Made by a program: the position numbers and the translations under genes. Below are positions 57,358-64,000 of a DNA stretch of 64,000 nt, in pieces. The notes below the pieces were generated by a model. It had not been told where the DNA came from. It saw only the letters and a program-made list of their open reading frames with translations, and made no database searches. Location of the stretch: contig CAKUYE010000007.1 of NCBI GenBank assembly GCA_934702375.1, forward strand, positions 39,699 to 103,698, given 5' to 3'. This stretch comes from an uncultured Bacillota bacterium. GTDB taxonomy: Bacteria; Bacillota; Dehalobacteriia; UBA7702. Position 1 is the first letter of the stretch, and every line of letters begins with the position of its first letter.

Positions 57358-58350
57358 ATGATAAGTCCGCTGTTGATCATGGTGATCGTTATCGCGCTGG
57401 TCTTTGCTTTTGTGACCGGGTTTCACGATACCGCCAATGCCATTGCGACTTCGGTATATACCAGAGCGCTGACCCCGGGAAAAGCCATCGCTTTGGCTTC
57501 GGTAATGAATTTTATCGGCGCCCTCGTCAGCGAACGGGTCGCCATGACGATCTGTAAAGGGCTTGTTGTTACAGAGCCGGCACAATTTGTGATTTTGGCG
57601 GCTCTCCTCGGTGCCGTTTTCTGGAATTTACTCACCTGGTACTATGGGATTCCCTGCAGCTCCTCCCATGCTCTCATCGGCTCCCTTTTGGGTGCGGTGA
57701 TTGTCTCTGCCGGCGGCTTTCAGGCGGTGCTTTGGGGCGGTGTGACCAATAAGGTGATCATTCCTCTGTTTACCTCGCCTTTGATCGGCCTGGTCATCGG
57801 CTATATCTTTATGAAGCTTCTTTTCTTCCTGCTGCAAAACGAAACCCATCGTTGGGTGAATCAATCCTTTTCCAAATTACAGGTTTTATCTGCGGCGTTG
57901 GTAGCCTATTCCCATGGGAACAACGACGCCCAGAAAACCATGGGGATCATCACCCTGGCACTGATTGCCTCGGATATGGCAAGTCCTGCCAACGGTGTGC
58001 CGATGTGGGTTAAGATCATTTGCGCCATTATGATGGCTCTGGGTACTGCCAGCGGCGGTCGGCGCATCATGAAAACCATGGGCAGCGGTGTGACCCGGTT
58101 GGAGCCGGTAGGCGGTTTTGCCGCCCAAACGGCATCGGCCATTGTGATCGAAGCTTCCACATTGTTTGGGATTCCGGTCAGCACCACTCAGGTTATCACC
58201 TCGGCGGTAATGGGGGTTGGGTCTGCCAAGCGCCTTTCCGCGGTGAAATGGAGCGCTGCGGCGAACATCGTTTTGACCTGGTTTATCACACTGCCGGTTA
58301 CGATGGTGATCGGCGGGCTTCTCGCTTATTTGTTGGGAATGATCTTTTAA
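57358..58350 (+). CDS. PiT-family inorganic phosphate transporter 2
   Basis: Equal in length (330 residues) to carrier 1 and clearly a tandem duplicate (TGFHDTANAIATSVYTRALT, SHGNNDAQKTMGIITLALIA). Differences gather in loops, such as MASPANGVPMWVK versus IDSGSGVPLWVK. Retention of both copies suggests distinct ions, affinity or assembly as a pair. The operon ends in a terminator at 58,430-58,487. Confidence 0.92.
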   Translation: MISPLLIMVIVIALVFAFVTGFHDTANAIATSVYTRALTPGKAIALASVMNFIGALVSERVAMTICKGLVVTEPAQFVILAALLGAVFWNLLTWYYGIPCSSSHALIGSLLGAVIVSAGGFQAVLWGGVTNKVIIPLFTSPLIGLVIGYIFMKLLFFLLQNETHRWVNQSFSKLQVLSAALVAYSHGNNDAQKTMGIITLALIASDMASPANGVPMWVKIICAIMMALGTASGGRRIMKTMGSGVTRLEPVGGFAAQTASAIVIEASTLFGIPVSTTQVITSAVMGVGSAKRLSAVKWSAAANIVLTWFITLPVTMVIGGLLAYLLGMIF

Positions 58351-58429
58351 AGAACAGGCCGTTTTTATCGGAGCAACAAAAAAATGCAGCGGTAAACTGC
58401 CGTTGCAATGGGGATATAAGACAGAACAT

Positions 58430-58487
58430 CACTGCCTGTGAGAAGGGGAAGCCGTTTTCGGCTTCCGCAGTAGGGCGGTGTTTTTTT
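58430..58487 (+). terminator. Terminator of PiT operon
   Basis: Outer CACTGCC/GGCGGTG and inner GGAAGCCG/CGGCTTCC stems form a two-part hairpin followed by seven T. Confidence 0.75.
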
Positions 58488-58500
58488 ATTGGCAGCCTCA

Positions 58501-58529
58501 TTGAAAAGGCTGCGCTAAAATGGTATAAT
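58501..58529 (+). promoter_or_regulatory. Promoter of the TSCPD gene
   Basis: TTGAAA (58501-58506) and TATAAT (58524-58529) are 17 bases apart, 28 bases before ATG 58558. Confidence 0.7.
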
Positions 58530-58557
58530 GAAGCCACATCATAGGAGGATATCAAAT

Positions 58558-58812
58558 ATGAGATACGAATTTAAAACCAAAGGGACCTGTTCCCAAAAAG
58601 TAATTTTTGACCTTGACGATGATATCGTTTCCAACGTGGAAGTGATCGGCGGCTGCAACGGCAACCTGAAAGGGATCTGCAGCCTTATCGACGGTCTCAC
58701 CGTTCAGGAAATTTACGATAAGCTGGCAGGGATTCGCTGCCAGTCCAAGGCGACTTCCTGCCCGGATCAGATCGCCCAGGCGGTGATGATGGCCTACAAA
58801 AAAGCAGAGTAA
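58558..58812 (+). CDS. TSCPD-domain protein
   Basis: ATG 58558 follows ATAGGAGGATATC. The 84-residue protein (MRYEFKTKGTCSQKVIFDLD) ends in the namesake motif TSCPDQIAQAV. The domain occurs at the C-terminus of class II ribonucleotide reductases and alone, as here. Cysteines at about 11, 38, 46, 66 and 72 could bind zinc. Function of the free-standing form is unknown. Confidence 0.85.
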   Translation: MRYEFKTKGTCSQKVIFDLDDDIVSNVEVIGGCNGNLKGICSLIDGLTVQEIYDKLAGIRCQSKATSCPDQIAQAVMMAYKKAE

Positions 58813-58871
58813 GCCGTATTCTTTTTAGAACCATATGAATTTTTAGAGGTAGAAATTTCGGAGGTTGATTT

Positions 58872-59780
58872 ATGGCAAAGGTTTATTGTGAGATCTGCGG
58901 TGCCAGTCTCGTTTCATCCCGTTACAGCACGTTGTATACCTGTGAAAACTGCGGCATGAAATATACGAGAACCAAGGTTCGCAAAATGTTGTCCCGGGGG
59001 CCTCGGTTTCGTACCGCAACGGTGGGGGACCCCGGAGAATTGGAAAAATGGTATTTGGAACTGGAAAAGCATATCGGTAATGAAAATCTGAAGGATGCCG
59101 AAGATGTTGCCCAGCGTATTTTGGAGATTGACCCCGAGGATGAAAAGGCCGGCGCCTTTTTGGATTCTCTGGTGAAAATGGAAAAGGAATTTCGCATCGA
59201 ACGGGGTATTTTGGTGAAATATTCCGGCAGCGACCCGGAGCTTACGATCCCCGGTGGTGTTCGGGAGATCGGGGAAAAAGCTTTTGCCGAAAATACCGCT
59301 TTGGAAAAGATCACCGTACCTGTCGGAGTGCGCTCCATTGGGGAAGAGGCCTTTTCCGGCTGTAGCCATTTGAAAGAAGTGGTACTGCCCCGGGAAGGGC
59401 TGGGCTTTATCGGCTACCGCGCTTTTGCAAACTGCACGGCGCTAAAGACCATAGAGCTGCCGGACAGCATTACCTTTCTTGGTAACTATGCCTTTTACCA
59501 TTGCTCTGCTTTGGCTGAAATTCATATTCCCATCCATGTGCCTTCCATTGGCAAATGCACCTTTTCCGGTTGCACTTCTTTAAAGGAAGTGGTGATTCCC
59601 AAACGCATCAAGGGCATCGGCAATAATGCTTTTCGGGATTGTGTGTCCTTGCGGCATATCGGCCCTTTGGATGAGGTGATGTTTCTGGGGGAAAATGCCT
59701 TTTTAGGCTGTGATGTGCTGGAAGCGGTGAAGGTGCCGTATCGGTTTATGAACAACGGCTGGGAAAAGTATTCCGGTTGA
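58872..59780 (+). CDS. BspA-type leucine-rich repeat protein with N-terminal zinc ribbon
   Basis: The 302-residue protein starts with a zinc ribbon (CEICGASL, CENCGMKY), then a helical TPR-like part, and six or so LRR_5/BspA repeats of about 23 residues (IGEKAFAENTALEKITVP, IGEEAFSGCSHLKEVVLP, IGYRAFANCTALKTIELP). It has no signal peptide, so it acts in the cytoplasm, unlike secreted BspA adhesins. It probably mediates protein contacts; the partner is unknown. Confidence 0.8.
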   Translation: MAKVYCEICGASLVSSRYSTLYTCENCGMKYTRTKVRKMLSRGPRFRTATVGDPGELEKWYLELEKHIGNENLKDAEDVAQRILEIDPEDEKAGAFLDSLVKMEKEFRIERGILVKYSGSDPELTIPGGVREIGEKAFAENTALEKITVPVGVRSIGEEAFSGCSHLKEVVLPREGLGFIGYRAFANCTALKTIELPDSITFLGNYAFYHCSALAEIHIPIHVPSIGKCTFSGCTSLKEVVIPKRIKGIGNNAFRDCVSLRHIGPLDEVMFLGENAFLGCDVLEAVKVPYRFMNNGWEKYSG

Positions 59781-59810
59781 GGGATGCCCGGAAAGCGATA
59801 AAGACAGCCT

Positions 59811-60812
59811 TTACCGCCGGCGTTTCTCAATGAAGTCGGCCAGTTCCAGACAGGCATTTTTCACTTCCTCCCGGGAGAGATCCTTCAGTGCGGCTTTTGC
59901 CTTTTCCAGATATTTCCCGGCCAGGGCTGCGGCTTTTGTTGTGCCCTCCTCGGCATTTACCCGGCGCAGCAGCTCTGCCGCCGCGGCTTTGGATTTGCGG
60001 CTCTGTTTTAGCAGGCGGCTTAAGGTTTCCTTTTCCCCGGTGTTTTCCGCGGCGCAGATCAGGGGAATCGTTGCCAGGCCTTCCCGGATATCACTGCCGG
60101 TGGCTTTGCCAAAGGCGCTTTCATCGGCAATGTAGTCCAAAATATCATCGGTGATTTGAAAGGCCATCCCCAGATTTTCACCAAAGGCGGTCATGGCGGC
60201 AATGTCCTTTTCCGTTGCGCCGCCGGCTCTGGCCCCAATCTCACAGGCGGCAGCCATGAGATTCGCCGTTTTTCTGCGGATGCGCTTTAAATAGCCGCTT
60301 TTGGTCAGATCGTTGTTTTGAATAGCTTGCTGCTGGTCAAATTCTCCCCGGCACATTTCCGTTGCCGTGGTCAGGGCTATTTTCCGTATGGCGGGGTCAT
60401 CCTGAGCCAATACCGCCCGAAGGGCCTTTGCCAGCATTACGTTGCCGGTATAGAGGGCGGTGGCTTTGCCGTAGGCCTTTGCCGCCGTCGGCTTCCCCCG
60501 GCGCAGTGGGGTATCGTCTACGATATCATCGTGGATCAGGCTGGCCATATGGATCATTTCCACCGCCGCCGCCATGGGGATCAACGTTTCTTTTTGGTAA
60601 GAACCGCAGTGTCCCGCCAAAAGCAGCAGCCCCGGGCGGAGCCGTTTGCCGCCGCTGTTCAGCAGGGAAAGAGCCGCTTCGGCAATGATCTCGTTTTCCC
60701 CTTGAAGCTGCTCCCCAAGAAAGGCCTCTGCCTCTTGGATCTCGGCGGCAATGAGCCGAAAAAAGGGCGGTATCTTTAATTGTTCCGTAATGATGTTTTC
60801 TGCCGTTTTCAA
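59811..60812 (-). CDS. Polyprenyl diphosphate synthase
   Basis: The 333-residue enzyme has both aspartate-rich motifs: LIHDDIVDDTPLRRGKPT (95-112) and QITDDILDY (about 218-226), which bind magnesium and the allylic substrate, and GGKRLRPGLL near 54-63. It is the trans-prenyl (hepta/octaprenyl) type used for quinone side chains. It overlaps the upstream 225-residue gene by 4 bases, suggesting a two-subunit enzyme. Confidence 0.9.
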   Translation of the reverse strand: MKTAENIITEQLKIPPFFRLIAAEIQEAEAFLGEQLQGENEIIAEAALSLLNSGGKRLRPGLLLLAGHCGSYQKETLIPMAAAVEMIHMASLIHDDIVDDTPLRRGKPTAAKAYGKATALYTGNVMLAKALRAVLAQDDPAIRKIALTTATEMCRGEFDQQQAIQNNDLTKSGYLKRIRRKTANLMAAACEIGARAGGATEKDIAAMTAFGENLGMAFQITDDILDYIADESAFGKATGSDIREGLATIPLICAAENTGEKETLSRLLKQSRKSKAAAAELLRRVNAEEGTTKAAALAGKYLEKAKAALKDLSREEVKNACLELADFIEKRRR

Positions 60813-61486
60813 TTGTTGCTCCTTAGCTTCCGGTAGGGGGTATAAATTTCCATGAAGTCCTCTGCGGCCTTGGGCGGCAGCAATGCTAATGCTGCTTCAA
60901 TCTCTTCGCAAAGAGCCGCTGCGGTTTCTCCGGGGATGTTGATATCCTCACAGCGGCACCCCCAGAGGATGCCCAGATTTTCAGTGGCTTTGGCATAGGA
61001 AGTTAGTCTTGGCTCACTCCAGCCGGCGTTCTCTGCGGCGGTTTTGGCAATCTCCGCTAAAAAATTGCCGTAATCTTCTTTTGCGGTGGAAATCTCTTTT
61101 GCCTTGCCGATGCGGCGTTGCCGGTTTTCGTTGAAGCCGATGAGCCTGTCGGTGAGCTTTTGAGTTTCCTCGGCGGTAAGCTCCTTTGGCAGCAGAGAAA
61201 AGGTGAGAGCAAAGAGGTAGTCGCCGTAGAGCACCGCTTCTCCCGGGGAAAAGCTGCGGTTTCGTTCCAAGTCGTCCTGGATGAATACGGAAAGGGTCAG
61301 CGCCATCCAGGCTTTGGTGGCGGAATGATCTTCCCCTTCTTCGGTGGGGATTCCGTCGATGGCCGCGGCCATATCCCGACTGTAAGGCGGCAGGGCAGCG
61401 AAAAGAGCGTTTGCTTTTTCCCGAGGAAAATCTGCAATTTCTGCAAATTCTTGATAAAGTTGGTCGTAGAAGTTTCTTTTTGTCAT
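60809..61486 (-). CDS. Possible small subunit of prenyl diphosphate synthase
   Basis: The 225-residue all-helical protein (AVLYGDYLFALTFSLLPKEL, NLGILWGCRCEDINIPGE) lacks aspartate-rich motifs. Its GDYLF stretch and its 4-base overlap with the synthase gene resemble component I of heterodimeric heptaprenyl diphosphate synthases (HepS-like). This is an inference; direct similarity is too weak to assert by eye. It starts at ATG 61486 with no other gene between it and the divergent YhgE gene. Confidence 0.45.
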   Translation of the reverse strand: MTKRNFYDQLYQEFAEIADFPREKANALFAALPPYSRDMAAAIDGIPTEEGEDHSATKAWMALTLSVFIQDDLERNRSFSPGEAVLYGDYLFALTFSLLPKELTAEETQKLTDRLIGFNENRQRRIGKAKEISTAKEDYGNFLAEIAKTAAENAGWSEPRLTSYAKATENLGILWGCRCEDINIPGETAAALCEEIEAALALLPPKAAEDFMEIYTPYRKLRSNN

Positions 61487-61730
61487 GGATGTAGTTTATC
61501 ATATTTTTGCGTAAAAAGAAACATAGGCTTTTGATTTTTTCGTGAAAAGGGGTGACACCGTAAAAATGTATCAATATCCTTCATGATTTCCCGGCATGAA
61601 AGGGGGAATAGGACAAAAGAAAAAAACTGTCCTAAATTATTTTGATAGACAAAGTGATTTGTTTATTTATTGTTTTTTCCAAAGCAGCTATAATAAATGA
61701 TAAAGCGAAAATCGAAGGAATGGTGATAAA

Positions 61731-63875
61731 ATGAAGGACAAAATCCTTGGCTGTTTTGAAGTCGTGAAAAAGAACAAGTTTATGGTTCTTGGTATTATCC
61801 TGATCCCTTTTTTGTACGCGATCCTCTATGTCAATGCTTTTTGGGACCCCGTAAATAAACTGGAAAATATGCGTATTGCCGTGATTAACATGGATGAAGG
61901 CACGGAATACGACGGGGAAGAAGTCAATTACGGTGATACGATTATGGATCGGATCACCGATGACGATACGGTGCAATGGACGAGGGAAGAACCCTCCACC
62001 TTTGCCAATGGGATCGAAAATACCGATTATAATATGGCCTTTGTCATCGACAAAGACTTCTCCAAAGACGTCATGGCGGCTGCCGACGGTGATCCGATCC
62101 AAGGGGAAATTACCTACGTGGTCGATAAGCGGAAAAACTTTATTCTCTCTCAGTATGGGAATATGATTCGCAGCACTTTCCAGACCGAAGTTTCCCAGGC
62201 GATTTCCAAAGAATACACCGAAACGATCTACGGCGGTCTGCAAAAAATGGCCGATAGCCTCAGCGAAGCGGCCGATGGCTCCAGCCAGCTGGATTCCGGT
62301 GCCAATACCGCCGCCGACGGTGTCGGAAAACTGAAAAGCGGTGCCGACACTTTAGCCGGCGGCCTTGGTACTCTTTCCGACAATCTGAATTCCGTCAACA
62401 GCAAGCTGCCGGAATTGGAAAGTAATGTGGGTACCATCTCTTCGGGGATCTCCTCTGCTCACACCGGCTCCTCGGTCATCAGCAATGGTTTGGATTCCCT
62501 GGGCGGCTCCGTTTCAACTCTGGCAGGGGTTGCCGAAGATATCAATGCCGGCCTCAGCAGTGCTTCGGGAATGATCCCGGAACTCAGCGGCAATATTTCC
62601 GCTCTTTCCGGCGGTCTTGACAGCTTGGCCGATGCGGCCTCCGGTGCGGCTTCGGCGGCATCCGCTGCCGGTTCTGCCGACGCCCTGATCGATCAGGCCA
62701 TCTCCGCCATTGAAGCCGGTGAATATGATACCGCTATCAGCGCTTTGAGCGGTGCCAAAAGTTACACCTCGGCGGCTGCCGGTGCGGCTTCCACTATGGG
62801 CGGTATTTCCTCGAAGCTCAGTGCCATGTCGGATCAGGTCAGCGGTGTGGCCGAAGAAGTTGACGGCTTTTCTGCCAACGTGGATAAAATGGCCAGCGGC
62901 GCTGCAATCCTTAGCGGCGGCTTAGCAAAGGTATCCTCCGGTGTTTCCGGTCTTTCCGGTGTTTCCGGTCAGGTGGAAAGCGGTCTTTCCGCTATGAGCT
63001 CCGGGATGCCTCGACTTCAGGGTGCAATCTCCACCTTGAGCAGCGGCAGCTCTCAGATGGCCTCCGGTGCTTCCAAATTGCAAAGCGGCGCCAATCAGTT
63101 GGCTGCCGGTTTGGGTACTTTGGAAACCGGGATGTTCACCCTTGCCGAAGGTACCGATACTCTGACAACGGCAATGAACGAAGGCTATGACGAACTCAGC
63201 GGCAGCACCAAAGCTTCCACCGAAGATATGGCCGATTTCGTCAGCAATCCGACCAATACCGATGAAGCATCCTACGGCGATGCCGATACCTACGGCATGG
63301 GCTTCTCGCCCTTCTTCATCTCCCTGTCTGCATGGCTCGGCGCAGTACTCCTCTTCTTTGTAGTGCCGGTTCGTCCGCCCCATGCCAAAAGAGCTACCCG
63401 CACCGAAATGATCTTCGGGCCGATGCCGGCTTTTGCCGCGATCTCCCTCTTGCAGGGGATCTTTATTGCCGTCGGTACCCTCGTTGTCGGCGTCAATGTC
63501 AACAACGTACCCTTGCTGTTTTTGATGACGATGCTGATGTCTTTTTCCTTTGCACTGTTTATTCAGTTCCTCAATGTGGCCTTTGGGCTGCCGGGGAGAG
63601 GCTTCTCCATCATTATCCTCATCTTCCAGCTTTGCGCCTGCGGCGGTACCTTCCCGGTGGAACTCATCGGTGGTTTCTTCCGCAAGATCAGCCCCTTTAT
63701 GCCTTTCACCTACAGCGTAAAGGCGCTGAAGGAAATCATGTTCGGTTCCGAACTGAGCATCATTGCCGCCAATGCCGCCGTTATCATCGGCTTTGGCGTT
63801 GTCTCCCTGATCCTCTCTCTGTTATGCTATAAAAAGGGAATGAAGTTTGACGAAGCCGCTACCGTAGAAGCTTAA
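61731..63875 (+). CDS. YhgE/Pip-family membrane protein
   Basis: The 714-residue protein has one N-terminal membrane segment (VLGIILIPFLYAILYVNAFW), a long extracellular part with many Ser/Gly/Ala repeats (SGANTAADGVGKLKSGADTL; SGASKLQSGANQLAAGLGTL) of coiled-coil type, and five C-terminal membrane segments (FFISLSAWLGAVLLFFVVPV onward). This is the YhgE/Pip architecture, related to ABC-2 exporters and known as phage receptor (Pip) or as a subunit of secretion systems. GGAATGGTGATAAA precedes the start. No gene follows in the last 125 bases. Confidence 0.9.
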   Translation: MKDKILGCFEVVKKNKFMVLGIILIPFLYAILYVNAFWDPVNKLENMRIAVINMDEGTEYDGEEVNYGDTIMDRITDDDTVQWTREEPSTFANGIENTDYNMAFVIDKDFSKDVMAAADGDPIQGEITYVVDKRKNFILSQYGNMIRSTFQTEVSQAISKEYTETIYGGLQKMADSLSEAADGSSQLDSGANTAADGVGKLKSGADTLAGGLGTLSDNLNSVNSKLPELESNVGTISSGISSAHTGSSVISNGLDSLGGSVSTLAGVAEDINAGLSSASGMIPELSGNISALSGGLDSLADAASGAASAASAAGSADALIDQAISAIEAGEYDTAISALSGAKSYTSAAAGAASTMGGISSKLSAMSDQVSGVAEEVDGFSANVDKMASGAAILSGGLAKVSSGVSGLSGVSGQVESGLSAMSSGMPRLQGAISTLSSGSSQMASGASKLQSGANQLAAGLGTLETGMFTLAEGTDTLTTAMNEGYDELSGSTKASTEDMADFVSNPTNTDEASYGDADTYGMGFSPFFISLSAWLGAVLLFFVVPVRPPHAKRATRTEMIFGPMPAFAAISLLQGIFIAVGTLVVGVNVNNVPLLFLMTMLMSFSFALFIQFLNVAFGLPGRGFSIIILIFQLCACGGTFPVELIGGFFRKISPFMPFTYSVKALKEIMFGSELSIIAANAAVIIGFGVVSLILSLLCYKKGMKFDEAATVEA

Positions 63876-64000
63876 AGTCAAATCGAAAATTCATCCCAAG
63901 ACAAAATGCACCAAGGCAAAACGTGATATGTACCCAGTATTCTGGATACCGAGATTTAAATTGAATAATTAGCTCTTTATCATGGATGCTTCCCGAAATT

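Noticed and set aside
56341..58350. Phosphate carriers as phage cargo
   Set aside because: They form an ordinary host operon with a PhoU-like gene, far from the phage elements and with their own terminator.

Overview
The window looks like a chromosome segment of an anaerobic Bacillota (Firmicutes) bacterium of moderate G+C. The host genes are of common Clostridia/Negativicutes types: a BCCT transporter under a sigma-54 activator, a polar amino-acid ABC importer, paired PiT phosphate transporters with a PhoU-like partner, a TSCPD protein and a YhgE/Pip membrane protein. The genus cannot be fixed from the sequence. A type II-like CRISPR repeat beginning GTTTGAGAGTAGTGTAAATT fits Negativicutes or related Clostridia, but that is a recollection, not a proof.

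About three quarters of the window (1 to 47.4 kb) is two phage structural regions lying head to tail. Element A (about 1-31,090) has a leftward early operon: a PP-loop/PAPS-reductase-like protein cut by the window edge, several small proteins, a class II glutamine amidotransferase and a Cys-rich amidoligase. A control region with divergent promoters, two small HTH proteins and several structured non-coding stretches follows. Then comes a rightward late operon: wHTH regulator, TerS, TerL, portal, scaffold, capsid, adaptors, a beta-rich tail protein, a 2,491-residue polyvalent virion protein ending in an M23 peptidase, fibres, M15 endolysin and holin.

Element B (31,451-47,354) is a compact second virion module of about 16 kb. 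An S24 self-cleaving repressor faces a promoter whose spacer is an operator. Then follow a small HTH protein, a zinc-ribbon protein, TerL, portal, scaffold, decoration protein, capsid, adaptor, fibre, M15 endolysin, holins, and homologues of A's distal genes ending in a stand-alone M23 protein. I see no integrase, replication gene, tape measure or tail tube in B, so B is either a decayed podovirus-like prophage or a repressor-controlled, packaging-only element. The A and B terminases belong to different families, yet their endolysins are about 88% identical in DNA where I compared them, so the two are mosaics of each other.

The most unusual locus is the 360-base gap between A and B. It holds three 36-base type II-like CRISPR repeats in exact 36/30/36/30/36 spacing (outer copies degenerate). 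A short tail follows that resembles a tracrRNA anti-repeat and ends in a rho-independent terminator. No cas gene is present. A 17-base fragment of the same repeat (16 matches) lies in A's control region. This could be a phage-borne mini-array, an RNA anti-CRISPR decoy, or a natural single-guide-like RNA.

From 47.4 kb to the end is ordinary chromosome: BCCT carrier and its sigma-54 activator, PAP2 phosphatase, MarR-like regulator, amino-acid ABC importer, tRNA-Ala(GGC), MazG-like enzyme, PhoU-like/PiT/PiT operon, TSCPD protein, BspA-type leucine-rich protein, a prenyl diphosphate synthase pair and YhgE/Pip.
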